The position numbers and the translations under genes are program-made. DNA of 64,000 bases, taken from positions 1,545,011-1,609,010 of the forward strand of contig NZ_LT546207.1 in assembly GCF_900078665.2 (NCBI RefSeq), given 5' to 3'. The notes under the pieces are model-generated. The model saw only the letters and a list, made by a program, of their open reading frames with translations, was not told where the DNA came from and searched no databases. Position 1 is the stretch's first letter; each line of letters starts with the position of its first letter. The stretch comes from Mycolicibacterium houstonense. GTDB lineage: Bacteria > Actinomycetota > Actinomycetes > Mycobacteriales > Mycobacteriaceae. Positions 21,120 to 29,924 of this stretch are shown here, one piece after another.

Positions 21120-22718
21120 ATGACTCACGGACCGGTCGACGATCCCGCATCGGGCCTGGACTACGAGGAATCCGAGCACAGCGGCAAGGTGGTCCGGATC
21201 GCGTCGGTGGCGGCGCTGGGCGGCCTGCTCTTCGGCTATGACAGTGCGGTGATCAACGGGGCGGTCGCCGCCCTGCAGGACGAATTCCAGATCAACAACG
21301 TCGTTCTGGGCTCAGCGGTGGCCTCGGCGCTGCTGGGGGCCGCGGTCGGGGCGCTGACCGCGGGCCAGCTGGCCGACCGCATCGGCCGGCGCTCGGTGAT
21401 GAAGCTCGCCGCGCTGCTGTTCCTGATCAGCGCCATCGGCACCGCCTTCGCCACGCACATCTGGCTGGTGGTGATCTTCCGCATCATCGGCGGCCTCGGC
21501 GTCGGGGTGGCCTCCGTGATCGCACCGACCTACATCGCCGAGACGGCACCACCGCGCATCCGCGGGCGATTGGGGTCATTGCAGCAGTTGGCGATCGTGA
21601 GTGGCATCTTCCTGTCCCTGTCGGTCGACTACCTGCTCGCCCACCTGGCCGGTGGCTCCCGTGAAGAACTGTGGCTCGGGCTGGCCGCCTGGCGCTGGAT
21701 GTTCCTGGTGATGGCGGTACCGGCGGTGGTGTACGGCGTTCTCGCGTACACGATTCCGGAGTCGCCGCGGTACCTGGTCGCCAAGTTCCGGATACCCGAG
21801 GCGCGCAAGGTGCTGTCGATGCTGCTCGGCGAGAAGAACCTGGAGATCACCATCCACCGGATCGAGGACTCGCTGAAGTCCGAGAAGCCGCCGTCGTGGC
21901 GGGATCTGCTCAAGCCGCTGGCGGCCGGTGCCACCGGCGGGCTGACACCGTGGATACGGCGCTATGTGTGGTGGCTGCTGCTGTTGTTCATCGTGCTCAC
22001 CGTGGTGTCGGTGTCGACCGGACTGTGGCTGCTGGCGGTGCTCTTCCTCGCGGTCGGTGTCGGGGTGGCGATGGTCAGCGGGCTCTACGGCATCGTCTGG
22101 GTTGGCTTGGGGCTGTCCATCTTTCAGCAGTTCGTCGGCATCAACGTGATCTTCTACTACTCGAATGTCCTGTGGGAGGCCGTCGGCTTCGACGAGAGTC
22201 AGGCGTTCGTCATCACCGTGATCACCTCGGTGACCAACATCGTCACCACGCTGATCGCCATCGCACTGATCGACAAGATCGGGCGCAAGCCGCTGTTGCT
22301 GGTCGGATCCGCCGGTATGGCCCTGACCCTCGGCACGATGGCGGTGATCTTCGGGACCGCCCCGCAGGTCGACGGCCAGCCACAGCTCAGCGGCGCTGCC
22401 GGGCCGATCGCCCTGATCGCGGCCAACCTGTTCGTGGTGGCGTTCGGCATGTCGTGGGGGCCGGTGGTGTGGGTGCTGCTGGGGGAGATGTTCCCCAACC
22501 GCATCCGGGCCGCGGCGCTGGGACTGGCCGCCGCCGGTCAGTGGGTGGCCAACTGGCTGATCACCGTTTCGTTCCCCGAACTGCGAAACGTGCTGGGTGC
22601 GGCGTACGGCTTCTATGCGCTGTGCGCGATCCTGTCGTTCCTGTTCGTGTGGAAGTGGGTCGCCGAAACCAAGGGCAAACACCTCGAGGACATGCACGCC
22701 GAGGCGATGAGCGCCTAG
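21120..22718 (+). CDS. glcP: sugar porter family MFS transporter (glucose permease-like)
   Basis: A 532-residue member of the major facilitator sugar-porter family, probably a sugar:proton symporter in the plasma membrane. Signatures are GGLLFGYDSAVI in helix 1, DRIGRRS after helix 2, PESPRYL after helix 6, QQFVGINVIFYYS in helix 7 and the terminal KHLEDMH. From memory M. smegmatis carries the glucose permease GlcP close to hisE, so the symbol is offered on context. The protein is about 60 residues longer than usual. The excess is a hydrophobic block at about 283-320, between the cytoplasmic loop and the helix-7 motif, that could make two extra helices. The stop overlaps the convergent next gene. 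Confidence 0.85.
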   Translation: MTHGPVDDPASGLDYEESEHSGKVVRIASVAALGGLLFGYDSAVINGAVAALQDEFQINNVVLGSAVASALLGAAVGALTAGQLADRIGRRSVMKLAALLFLISAIGTAFATHIWLVVIFRIIGGLGVGVASVIAPTYIAETAPPRIRGRLGSLQQLAIVSGIFLSLSVDYLLAHLAGGSREELWLGLAAWRWMFLVMAVPAVVYGVLAYTIPESPRYLVAKFRIPEARKVLSMLLGEKNLEITIHRIEDSLKSEKPPSWRDLLKPLAAGATGGLTPWIRRYVWWLLLLFIVLTVVSVSTGLWLLAVLFLAVGVGVAMVSGLYGIVWVGLGLSIFQQFVGINVIFYYSNVLWEAVGFDESQAFVITVITSVTNIVTTLIAIALIDKIGRKPLLLVGSAGMALTLGTMAVIFGTAPQVDGQPQLSGAAGPIALIAANLFVVAFGMSWGPVVWVLLGEMFPNRIRAAALGLAAAGQWVANWLITVSFPELRNVLGAAYGFYALCAILSFLFVWKWVAETKGKHLEDMHAEAMSA

Positions 22719-23215
22719 CCGAAGGCGGGCGGGCCCCAGCCCGGCGCCGGCGGGGGAGGCTCGTAGTCGTCGATGTAGGGCGCGGCGCCGACCCGGCGGG
22801 CGATCTCGACGGCCGCCCCGACCAGCTTCTCCGGCGAGATGTCCCGGTGCGCCAGGCACACCTCGCAGGGCCCGACCACCACCCACACGCTGGACAGTTG
22901 CACCTGAACCATGGCGAATTCGTCGGGTTCGTCACGCGGCATCTCGTAGGTGCCCCGGGTGAGATCGGCGCCGTACCGCAGCTCCTCGATCTCGGCCGCG
23001 ACATCGGCCACCGGATAGATCGCGACGGTGAGCGTGGGCGCCGCGGCGGTATCGGGCCCCCAGGATGCGGCCAGGCAGTCTGCGGGCCGGATCGGATTGG
23101 CGCTGCGGTTGCTCTGCACCAGGTCGTCGAAGGGCAGGTGCCTGCTCAGGATCGCCCGGATCGCCGCGACCCGGGCGGTGTAGGTCAGCAGCTCGTCGCC
23201 GACTGGTTCGCTCAC
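22715..23215 (-). CDS. conserved hypothetical protein
   Basis: A 166-residue soluble protein with no signal peptide or membrane span and no domain I recognise. It is alternating beta and alpha, with a central [21 protein letters not shown], a Cys pair in [13 protein letters not shown], and a Pro-rich C-terminus ([13 protein letters not shown]). The start is taken as the GTG reading [12 protein letters not shown]; the frame continues upstream into hisE without family-like sequence. It lies between the permease, with overlapping convergent stops, and hisE, with divergent starts about 38 bases apart. Confidence 0.7.
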   Translation of the reverse strand: MSEPVGDELLTYTARVAAIRAILSRHLPFDDLVQSNRSANPIRPADCLAASWGPDTAAAPTLTVAIYPVADVAAEIEELRYGADLTRGTYEMPRDEPDEFAMVQVQLSSVWVVVGPCEVCLAHRDISPEKLVGAAVEIARRVGAAPYIDDYEPPPPAPGWGPPAFG

Positions 23216-23252
23216 TCTTCTATTGAACCCAACAAATGCACCCCCACCGAGC

Positions 23253-23534
23253 ATGAAACAATTCATGCCTGTGAAGACCTTCGAGGCCCTGTTCGCCGAA
23301 CTCAGCGACAAAGCGCGCACCAGACCTGCCGGTAGCGGCACGGTTGCCGCCCTTGACGCCGGCGTCCATGGGCTCGGCAAGAAGATCCTGGAGGAGGCCG
23401 GCGAGGTGTGGCTGGCCGCCGAGCACGAGAGCGACGAGTCGCTCGCCGAGGAGGTCAGCCAGTTGCTGTACTGGACGCAGGTGCTGATGATCTCCCGTGG
23501 CCTGACCCTCGACGACGTCTACCGGAAGTTGTGA
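23253..23534 (+). CDS. hisE: phosphoribosyl-ATP diphosphatase
   Basis: A 93-residue all-helical MazG-like pyrophosphatase that converts phosphoribosyl-ATP to phosphoribosyl-AMP, the second step of histidine synthesis. The Mg-binding Glu residues are in [18 protein letters not shown], with the second acidic pair in [11 protein letters not shown]. Length equals the M. tuberculosis enzyme when the ATG reading [11 protein letters not shown] is used; an earlier ATG ten codons upstream is less likely. The stop lies inside the 5' region of hisG, so the first two enzymes of the pathway are coupled, as is usual in mycobacteria. Confidence 0.95.
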   Translation: MKQFMPVKTFEALFAELSDKARTRPAGSGTVAALDAGVHGLGKKILEEAGEVWLAAEHESDESLAEEVSQLLYWTQVLMISRGLTLDDVYRKL

Positions 23535-23548
23535 CAGTGGCCGATCAG

Positions 23549-24403
23549 ATGTTGCGGGTCGCGGTCCCCAACAAGGGTTCGCTCAGCGAAGCCGCCGCCG
23601 AGATCCTCGCCGAGGCCGGATACCGGCGCAGGCGTGACCCCAAGGACCTGACCGTCGTCGACCCGGCCAACAACGTCGAGTTCTTCTTCTTGCGGCCCAA
23701 AGACATCGCGATCTACGTGGGTTCGGGCGAACTCGACCTCGGCATCACCGGGCGTGACCTGGCCGCCGATTCCGACGCCCCGGTGCGCGAACGCCTGTCG
23801 CTGGGTTTCGGCAACTCCACGTTCCGGTATGCCGGCCCGGCCGGCAAGGAGTGGACCACGCAGGACCTGGCGGGCAAGCGGATCGCCACCTCGTTTCCGA
23901 ACCTGGTCCGCAAAGACCTGGCGGCGCATGGGATCGAGGCCTCGGTGATCCGGCTCGACGGTGCGGTGGAGATCTCGATCCAGCTCGGGGTCGCCGATGT
24001 GATCGCCGACGTCGTCGGGTCCGGCCGCACCCTCGGCCTGCACGGCCTGGTGGCATTCGGTGCGCCGCTGTGCGACTCGGAAGCCGTGCTGATCGAGCGC
24101 GACGGCGCCCAGGGCGATGACAACGCGGCGGCGCGCGATCAACTGACCGCGCGGGTGCAGGGCGTCGTCTTCGGCCAGCAGTACCTGATGCTGGATTACG
24201 ACTGCCCGCGTGCGGTTTTGGAGCGGGCGACGGCGGTGACGCCGGGGCTGGAATCTCCGACGATCGCACCGCTGGCCGATCCGGACTGGGTGGCGGTGCG
24301 GGCTCTGGTGCCGCGCCGCGACGTCAACTCCATCATGGACGAGATCGCCGCGATCGGCGCCAAAGCGATACTGGCATCGGATATTCGGTTCTGCCGTTTC
24401 TGA
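23549..24403 (+). CDS. hisG: ATP phosphoribosyltransferase (long form)
   Basis: A 284-residue long-form HisG that condenses ATP with PRPP to start histidine synthesis. It has the catalytic domains ([27 protein letters not shown], and the PRPP loop around [22 protein letters not shown]). A C-terminal ACT-like regulatory domain (about 210-284) binds histidine for feedback inhibition. The ATG start gives the family length. In-frame GTG codons at 23531, which forms GTGA with the hisE stop, and at 23537, eight bases after GGAAG, would add four to six residues and are real alternatives. Confidence 0.95.
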   Translation: MLRVAVPNKGSLSEAAAEILAEAGYRRRRDPKDLTVVDPANNVEFFFLRPKDIAIYVGSGELDLGITGRDLAADSDAPVRERLSLGFGNSTFRYAGPAGKEWTTQDLAGKRIATSFPNLVRKDLAAHGIEASVIRLDGAVEISIQLGVADVIADVVGSGRTLGLHGLVAFGAPLCDSEAVLIERDGAQGDDNAAARDQLTARVQGVVFGQQYLMLDYDCPRAVLERATAVTPGLESPTIAPLADPDWVAVRALVPRRDVNSIMDEIAAIGAKAILASDIRFCRF

Positions 24404-24493
24404 TCGGCGGATACCGCCGTCGCTGATCGGCGAGTGCTGCGCACGCATGCGTGTTAGCGTCCGGGTGACAATTTCACGCCGCGGAGGGTTGCC

Positions 24494-24976
24494 ATGACGC
24501 ATTTTCTGGTTCTGTTGTTGGCGTTGTTCATCGGGGTGGTGGCCGGACTGCGGGCGTTCACCGCACCCGCCGCCGTCGCCTGGGCCGCAGCATTGAACTG
24601 GATCAACCTCGACGGCACCTGGGTCGAGTGGCTGGCCCACCCGATCACGGTCACCGTGCTGACCATTCTCGCCGTGGTGGAGCTGGTCACCGACCAGCTG
24701 CCGAAGACTCCCAGCCGCAAGACCCCGGTGCAGTTCGTCGCCCGGCTCATCACCGGTGCCTTCGCGGGTGCGGTGATCGGCACCGCCTGGGGCTACACCT
24801 ACACCGCTTTGGGCGCCGCACTGGTCGGTGCGGTGATCGGCACGCTCGGGGGTTATGAGGCCCGCAAGCGCCTGGTCGCCCGCAACGACGGTCACGATCT
24901 GCCGGTCGCGCTCTTCGAGGATGTCGTCGCGGTGCTCGGCGGTTTCGCGGTCGCGGCCCTGACCTCGATCGTGTAG
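24494..24976 (+). CDS. DUF4126 family membrane protein
   Basis: A 160-residue hydrophobic protein with four or five predicted helices (Rv2120c position, directly after hisG). It opens with LVLLLALFIGVVAGLRAFTAPAAVAWAA and has Gly/Ala-rich helices (AGAVIGTAWGYTYTALGAALVGAVIG) typical of DUF4126, plus a central amphipathic VVELVTDQLPKTPSRKTPVQFVARL-type segment. Function unknown. GGAGGG precedes the ATG. The next gene starts three bases after its stop, indicating an operon. Confidence 0.88.
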   Translation: MTHFLVLLLALFIGVVAGLRAFTAPAAVAWAAALNWINLDGTWVEWLAHPITVTVLTILAVVELVTDQLPKTPSRKTPVQFVARLITGAFAGAVIGTAWGYTYTALGAALVGAVIGTLGGYEARKRLVARNDGHDLPVALFEDVVAVLGGFAVAALTSIV

Positions 24977-24979
24977 ACG

Positions 24980-26356
24980 ATGGCGCCCGCGCAGAGTTTC
25001 GACGCGATCGTCATCGGCGCGGGGCAGGCCGGGCCACCGTTGGCCGGCCGGTTGACCGCGGCCGGTCAGACCGTCGCCGTGATCGAACGCAAGCTGGTCG
25101 GTGGCACCTGCGTCAACTACGGGTGCATTCCCACCAAAACGCTCGTCGCCAGCGCACATGCCGCCCATCTGGCCCGGCGGGGTGCTGAATACGGTGTCGG
25201 CACAAGCGAAGTCGTCATCGACATGGCCAAGGTCAAGGCCCGCAAGGATTCGATCATGCTGTCCGACCGTCGGGGCGTGGAGGACTGGCTTGAGGCGATG
25301 GACGGCGCGGAGCTCATCCGGGGCCACGCCCGGTTCGTCGATCCGCACACCGTCGACGTCGACGGCAGACTGCTGCGGGCCGAGCGGATCTTCCTCAATA
25401 TCGGTGGGCGGGCCGTGGTTCCGGACTTTCCCGGGCTGGACGGTATCGATTACCTGACCAACGTCGGCATCCTGGATCTCGACCGGCTCCCCGAACACCT
25501 GGTGATCGTGGGCGGCAGCTACATCGCACTCGAGTTCGCGCAGATGTATCGCCGCTTCGGGGCGCGCGTCACGGTGATCGAGAAGGGTCCGCGGCTGACC
25601 TCCCGTGAGGACGAAGACGTCTCGGCGGCGATCAAGGACATCCTGGAAGCCGAGGGCATTGAGGTCGTGCTCAATGCCGCCGGGATCCGATTCGCCAAGC
25701 GGGACGGTGGTTTCGAGGTGACGCCGCGCGACGGTGCGGAGCCCATCGCCGGGACCGACCTGCTGCTGGCGGTGGGACGCGCACCCAACACCGACGATCT
25801 CGGCCTGGAGCACGCCGGCGTCCGGACCGACAAGCGCGGCTACATCGTCGTCGACGACCAGTTGCGCACGTCCGTCGACCACATCTGGGCGATGGGGGAC
25901 TGCAACGGCAAGGGCGCGTTCACCCACACGTCCTACAACGACTTCGAGATCGTCGCCGCCAACCTGCTCGACGACGACCCCCGTCGGGTGAGCGATCGTG
26001 TCACGTCCTACGCGCTCTACATCGACCCGCCGCTCGGCCGGGCCGGGATGACCGTCGATCAGGTGCGGGCCTCCGGCCGAAAAGCGTTGGTGGGCAAGCG
26101 CCCGATGACCCGGGTAGGCCGCGCGGTGGAGAAGGGTGAGACCCAGGGTTTCATGAAGGTGGTGGTGGATGCCGAGACCGAGGAGATTCTCGGTGCGGCG
26201 ATCCTGGGAGTGGGCGGCGATGAGGTGGTGCACGCGGTCATCGACGTGATGACGGCGAAGCTGCCCTACACCGCGATCTCGCGCACCATGCACATCCACC
26301 CCACCGTCAGTGAGTTGGTGCCTACGATGCTGCAGGAGTTGAAACCGCTGGACTGA
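24980..26356 (+). CDS. FAD-containing pyridine nucleotide-disulfide oxidoreductase (mercuric reductase-like)
   Basis: A 458-residue class I flavoprotein disulfide reductase. The FAD-binding GAGQAG is at 13-18 and the redox-active pair is C44/C49 in GGTCVNYGCIPTKT. A second nucleotide site is VIVGGSYIALEFAQMYRRFG, a second FAD motif is WAMGDCNGKGAFTHTSYND, and the dimer interface carries HIHPTVSELVPTML with the active-site His. It lacks the extra C-terminal Cys pair of true mercuric reductases. It also does not match lipoamide, mycothione or glutathione reductase signatures closely, so its physiological substrate is unknown. The 3' end overlaps the convergent flavodoxin-like gene by 35 bases. 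Confidence 0.88.
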   Translation: MAPAQSFDAIVIGAGQAGPPLAGRLTAAGQTVAVIERKLVGGTCVNYGCIPTKTLVASAHAAHLARRGAEYGVGTSEVVIDMAKVKARKDSIMLSDRRGVEDWLEAMDGAELIRGHARFVDPHTVDVDGRLLRAERIFLNIGGRAVVPDFPGLDGIDYLTNVGILDLDRLPEHLVIVGGSYIALEFAQMYRRFGARVTVIEKGPRLTSREDEDVSAAIKDILEAEGIEVVLNAAGIRFAKRDGGFEVTPRDGAEPIAGTDLLLAVGRAPNTDDLGLEHAGVRTDKRGYIVVDDQLRTSVDHIWAMGDCNGKGAFTHTSYNDFEIVAANLLDDDPRRVSDRVTSYALYIDPPLGRAGMTVDQVRASGRKALVGKRPMTRVGRAVEKGETQGFMKVVVDAETEEILGAAILGVGGDEVVHAVIDVMTAKLPYTAISRTMHIHPTVSELVPTMLQELKPLD

Positions 26357-26954
26357 TGCTGCGGCCGATGGTGAGTTGGCGCGTCACCAGCGCCACCCGC
26401 CGGCCGAGGTGGTGGCACGTGCGGGCGTCGGAGGGATGCACCTGGTCGGCGTCGGCGTCCACGTTGGTCTGGGCGCCGGCGCCGAGGAAGAAACCGAGCC
26501 GGTTGAGGTCGTCCTCGCTGCTGAACGAGGTGTTCCAGCCGGTGGCCAAACCCAGGTTCACCCAATGCATGTGGTGCTGGGCGGCGAAGACGGCCAGTGA
26601 GCTCAACGTGTTGAGCTTGTCGCCGCTCTTGCCGCCGGAGTTGGTGAATCCGGCGGCTACCTTGTCACGCCAGGTGCCTTCCATGCACCGCCGCCCGGTC
26701 TGCTCGGCGAAGGACTGAAATCCCGCCGAGACGTTGCCCATATACGTGGGGCTGCCGAAGATCAAGGCGTCGGCGGTGTCGAGGCGATCCCAGTCCTGGT
26801 CGGTCATGGTGTCGACCGGCACCACGGTGACCGCCGCACCGGCGTCTCGGGCACCGTCGGCGACGGCGTCGGCCAGGGTGGCCGTGTGGCCGAACCCGGA
26901 GTGGTAGACCACCGCCACGGTCGGGGCGGCGATGTCGATTCCGTTGTGTGACAT
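26322..26954 (-). CDS. flavodoxin/NADPH-dependent FMN reductase family protein
   Basis: A 210-residue WrbA-type flavodoxin-fold protein. VVYHSGFGHTATLADAV is the FMN phosphate loop, FGSPTYMGNVS the loop beside the flavin ring, and GFTNSGGKSGDK the second flavin contact. WrbA-like proteins are FMN-binding NAD(P)H:quinone oxidoreductases protecting against quinones. The start has a strong AGGAGGAAG upstream. It is the last gene of an ArsR-SRPBCC-flavodoxin operon, 10 bases after the SRPBCC stop. The C-terminus runs past the convergent oxidoreductase stop and ends in a Ser/Ala-rich tail that may be poorly conserved. Confidence 0.85.
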   Translation of the reverse strand: MSHNGIDIAAPTVAVVYHSGFGHTATLADAVADGARDAGAAVTVVPVDTMTDQDWDRLDTADALIFGSPTYMGNVSAGFQSFAEQTGRRCMEGTWRDKVAAGFTNSGGKSGDKLNTLSSLAVFAAQHHMHWVNLGLATGWNTSFSSEDDLNRLGFFLGAGAQTNVDADADQVHPSDARTCHHLGRRVALVTRQLTIGRSISPAVSTPAAS

Positions 26955-26964
26955 GTTCTTCCTC

Positions 26965-27480
26965 CTACGGGGTCCACTGGGTGCCGAGGGTTTGGGCGAC
27001 TTCCTGATAACGCTTGGCCCAGTCGGGCAATGGCCGGCCGTCGAGATGGGCTTCGAGCCGGTCCAGGTAGGCGTGGGTGCCGGGGTGGAAACCCTGACCG
27101 TCGGATACCGTCAGGCCGCGGTGACTGAACCGCAGCAGGGTGCCGTCGCCGTCGGGGATGAGCTCGTAGCGCACCACGCCGGGTTCGGGCGCGGATAGCA
27201 CGCGCTGATTCCATTCGTGTTCGAAAACCCTTGGCGGGTCCCACACCCGGATCCGGCCGGACATCTTCTTCTGTTGCGGTGGGATCGGCGGCGAATGCGG
27301 AATCGTCTCGATCGAGCCGCCGTCACGGGCATCGATCGTGGTTTCGCCCATCCATTGGTTGCGCTGCTCCGGGTCGGTGATCGCGGCCCACACCACGTCG
27401 ACGGGGTAGGGCAGGTGCCGCTCGAAGTTCAGCGCGGCCCGGTCGCCCTCGATGATGAGTTTGCCTTCGCGGCTGGTCAT
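26965..27480 (-). CDS. SRPBCC family protein (AHSA1-like)
   Basis: A 171-residue START/Bet v1-like (SRPBCC) domain of the Activator-of-Hsp90 homologue type. RHLPYPVDVVWAAITDPEQRNQWMG is the typical opening helix and loop, GRIRVWDPPRVFEHEWN the central strand, and TLLRFSHRGL the later strand. Such proteins bind small hydrophobic ligands. They are frequently encoded with an ArsR regulator, as here: its ATG overlaps the ArsR stop (ATGA). A longer upstream frame would run through the arsR gene and is rejected. The ligand is unknown. Confidence 0.88.
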   Translation of the reverse strand: MTSREGKLIIEGDRAALNFERHLPYPVDVVWAAITDPEQRNQWMGETTIDARDGGSIETIPHSPPIPPQQKKMSGRIRVWDPPRVFEHEWNQRVLSAPEPGVVRYELIPDGDGTLLRFSHRGLTVSDGQGFHPGTHAYLDRLEAHLDGRPLPDWAKRYQEVAQTLGTQWTP

Positions 27481-27794
27481 TTCGTCTCCTTGTGGGTGGC
27501 TTTGAGATGACGTTCCAGGGCGTCGAGGTGATCCGACCAGTAGCGGCGGTAGCGCTCGATCCACTCATCGATCTGCATCAGGCCATCGGCGCGCAACGCG
27601 TAGATGCGCCGTTGCGCGTCGGGGCGCACCTCGACCAGGCCGACCTCACGGAGCACCCGCAAGTGACGTGACACCGTCGGCTGGGTCAACCCGGGCAGGG
27701 TGGCCACCAACTCGCCGGCCGTGCGTTCACCGTCGACGAGGGCGTCGAGCAATGCGCGTCGACTCGGCTCGGCGATTGCCTCGAACACGTCCAT
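27477..27794 (-). CDS. ArsR family transcriptional regulator
   Basis: A 105-residue winged-helix regulator. It starts MDVFEAIAEPSRRALLDALVDGERTAGELV and has the recognition helix TQPTVSRHLRVLREVGLVEV (about residues 37-56), then a wing (RPDAQRRIYALR) and a C-terminal dimerisation helix. The metal-binding Cys motifs of classical ArsR/SmtB are absent. It belongs instead to the common group linked to SRPBCC genes, which probably sense an organic ligand or do not bind metal. A 10-base palindrome 21 bases upstream of its start is a likely auto-operator. Confidence 0.9.
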   Translation of the reverse strand: MDVFEAIAEPSRRALLDALVDGERTAGELVATLPGLTQPTVSRHLRVLREVGLVEVRPDAQRRIYALRADGLMQIDEWIERYRRYWSDHLDALERHLKATHKETK

Positions 27795-27814
27795 GAGTCG
27801 AGTATTGCACTTCG

Positions 27815-27824
27815 TCTATATAGA
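27815..27824. promoter_or_regulatory. candidate ArsR operator
   Basis: TCTATATAGA is a perfect 10-base palindrome lying 21 bases upstream of the arsR-like ATG, in a locally AT-rich stretch. It is flanked by TTGCA on one side and TGCAA on the other, slightly offset, giving a longer imperfect dyad. Its place suits autorepression of the arsR-SRPBCC-flavodoxin operon. Confidence 0.55.
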
Positions 27825-27864
27825 TGCAAGTAAATATATGGTCCCTGTCATGCGTTGAGGCGAC

Positions 27865-28953
27865 TCATGCGAACGCCCGTGAGTATTGGGGTGGGTGTGG
27901 CAGTGCGATCCCGAAGTGCTGCGCGGCGTCGCGGACCCAGTTGGGATTGCGCAGGAGGGCACGCGCGACGAAGACGGCGTCGGCTTCGCCACCGGACACG
28001 ATCGCTTCGGCTTGTTCGCCGTCGGTGATCAAACCGACGGTCGCGGTGGCGATTTCCGCCTCGGCACGGACTTGTTTCGCGAACGGAGTCTGATAACCGG
28101 GTGCAACCGGGATGCGAGCGTCAGGAACTGCGCCGCCGGTGGAGACGTCGACGAGGTCGACACCGGCCTTCTTCAAACCGACGGCGAGGGCGACGGTGTC
28201 CTCGCCGGTCCAGCCCGGACGCGGGTCGTCGGTATCGCCGGCGAGCCAATCAGTGGCCGAAACGCGGAAGAACAACGGCAGATGCTCCGGCCATGCGGCC
28301 CGCACGGCTTCGGCGACTTGCAACGCGAACCGCATCCGGTTGTCGAGCGATCCGCCGTAATCATCGGTGCGGGTGTTCGACTGCGGAGAAAGGAACTGGT
28401 GGATGAGATAACCGTGCGCACCGTGAATCTCGAGCACCTGGAAGCCCGCCGCGGCGGCTCGCCGCGCGGAATCCGCGAAGCCGGCCACGATTTGCTCGAT
28501 CTCCGTGGCTCCGAGTTCGGCCGGAACGGGACGATGGCCGAACGGAATAGCGCTGGGGCCCAGCGTCGTCCATGAATCCGGCGTACGGCTGGGATCGTGC
28601 CAGGGCCGGCCGGTGGACGCCTTGCGGCCGGCGTGCACGATTTGGATGCCCGGTACAGAGCCGTGAGCGGTGATGAATCGGGTCAATCGCCGGAAAGCCG
28701 GAATTTGCCGGTCGTTCCACAATCCGAGGTCGTAGACGCTGCTGCGGCCGACGGGGTCCACGGCGGTGGCTTCTACCATCGCCAACGCCACCCCGCCGAT
28801 CACTCGTGATCCGAAGTGCTGCAGGTGCCAATCGGTGGGGGTGCCGGACTCCGGTCCGTCGACGACTGCAGAGAACTGCATCATCGGTGACATCCACGCC
28901 CGGTGGGCGAAGGTGACACTGCGCAGGGTCAGCGGTGTGAACAGTGCCGACAT
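27865..28953 (-). CDS. NADH:flavin oxidoreductase / Old Yellow Enzyme family (YqjM/XenA-like)
   Basis: A 362-residue FMN TIM-barrel ene-reductase. The opening MSALFTPLTLRSVTFAHRAW, WMSPMMQFSA, the substrate-binding EIHGAHGYLIHQFLSP and the FMN-binding DDYGGSLDNRMRF identify the class II (YqjM/xenobiotic reductase A) group. SLDNR and VSTGG lie near the phosphate site. Such enzymes reduce activated C=C bonds of enones, nitroaromatics or heterocyclic ring systems; XenA reduces coumarin-type compounds. Its ATG overlaps the amidohydrolase stop (TGATG), making it the last gene of the six-gene catabolic operon. Upstream in-frame sequence within the amidohydrolase gene is not part of it. Confidence 0.9.
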   Translation of the reverse strand: MSALFTPLTLRSVTFAHRAWMSPMMQFSAVVDGPESGTPTDWHLQHFGSRVIGGVALAMVEATAVDPVGRSSVYDLGLWNDRQIPAFRRLTRFITAHGSVPGIQIVHAGRKASTGRPWHDPSRTPDSWTTLGPSAIPFGHRPVPAELGATEIEQIVAGFADSARRAAAAGFQVLEIHGAHGYLIHQFLSPQSNTRTDDYGGSLDNRMRFALQVAEAVRAAWPEHLPLFFRVSATDWLAGDTDDPRPGWTGEDTVALAVGLKKAGVDLVDVSTGGAVPDARIPVAPGYQTPFAKQVRAEAEIATATVGLITDGEQAEAIVSGGEADAVFVARALLRNPNWVRDAAQHFGIALPHPPQYSRAFA

Positions 28954-29924
28954 CAGATCAGCCCCAAAAAGGCGCGGGCCGCACGGATCAATGCCTCTTC
29001 GTCGGGCCCGTGTTTGATCGCGAACCGTACCGGGTCCGATTCGGCCATGTCGAAGGGGTAGTCGCTGCCGCAGACCACCTTGTCCTTGCCGGCTATCTTG
29101 CCGAGCAGTTCGAGTTGGGGCGCATCGTGGGTGACGGTGTCGAAGTACAGCTCGGCGACAACCTCGGACGGCAATCGGCGGCAGCCGCTGCGCACATCGG
29201 CACGGGCACGCCACCCGTGATCCCAGCGACCGAGAAGCCCGGGGGCACAACCGCCGCCGTGCAAGAAGCAGATGCGCAGGGCGGGCATTTCGTCTTTGAG
29301 TCCGCTCAGCACGAGGTTGGCCACTGCGGTGGCGGTTTCGACGGGATTGCCGATGAGGTTGGCCAGATAGTAGTCCGCCCACTCCGGACGCCCGATCTGC
29401 ATGGGGTGGACCAGCACGGCGAGATCCAGCCGCGCGGCCTCGGAGACGATGTGTCGCAGCACCCCGCGATTCAGAGACTCTCCGCCGACCACCGGGGGAA
29501 TCGCGACGCCGACGATACCTGTGGTGTCACGCAACGCAGACAGTTCGGAGGTGATCTGCTCCGGTGCCCCCAGGCTCACAATGCCCAGACCCAATAACCT
29601 TCCGTTCGATTTCGCGACGACGTCGGTCAATGCGGTGTTGAACGCGCCGGCGTACTCCGCGCCGGCGGCACCGAGCGGAAAGGCGAACGGGGGCGCCGAG
29701 AGGACGCGGACCGCGACGCCGGCACGATCCATGTCTTCGACGATGGCGGCCTCATCGCTCATGGCCTCGGTGGCGATCGAGAGCGGCAGGTCGCCGAGAT
29801 ACAACTGGCCGTCGCGGTCGTTCATCGGTCCGTACGGAGCACCGGCCGGCAACTCGAACAGCGGGCGTGGGAGCCAGTGGGCGTGGACGTCGATGACACC
29901 GTCTGGGAGGCGTGGGCTCATCAC
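28953..29924 (-). CDS. amidohydrolase family protein (ACMSD-like)
   Basis: A 323-residue metal-dependent TIM-barrel hydrolase/decarboxylase of the amidohydrolase_2 group. The metal site begins with H14-A-H16 in IDVHAHW. Further ligands are His in LVHPMQIG and in CFLHGGG and Asp in GSDYPFDMAESDP. This set is that of aminocarboxymuconate semialdehyde decarboxylase, gamma-resorcylate decarboxylase and related non-oxidative decarboxylases or hydrolases. It is translationally coupled to the cupin upstream (ATGA) and the OYE downstream (TGATG). In the pathway it may decarboxylate or hydrolyse a ring-cleavage product. Confidence 0.88.
   Translation of the reverse strand: MMSPRLPDGVIDVHAHWLPRPLFELPAGAPYGPMNDRDGQLYLGDLPLSIATEAMSDEAAIVEDMDRAGVAVRVLSAPPFAFPLGAAGAEYAGAFNTALTDVVAKSNGRLLGLGIVSLGAPEQITSELSALRDTTGIVGVAIPPVVGGESLNRGVLRHIVSEAARLDLAVLVHPMQIGRPEWADYYLANLIGNPVETATAVANLVLSGLKDEMPALRICFLHGGGCAPGLLGRWDHGWRARADVRSGCRRLPSEVVAELYFDTVTHDAPQLELLGKIAGKDKVVCGSDYPFDMAESDPVRFAIKHGPDEEALIRAARAFLGLI

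Noticed and set aside
24980..26356. Annotation as true mercuric reductase (merA)
   Set aside because: The N-terminal heavy-metal domain and the C-terminal Cys pair are missing, and no mer genes are nearby.
28954..29382. Upstream extension of the Old Yellow Enzyme gene
   Set aside because: The extra 143 codons run in another frame through the amidohydrolase gene and are Arg-rich noise; the overlapping TGATG defines the start.
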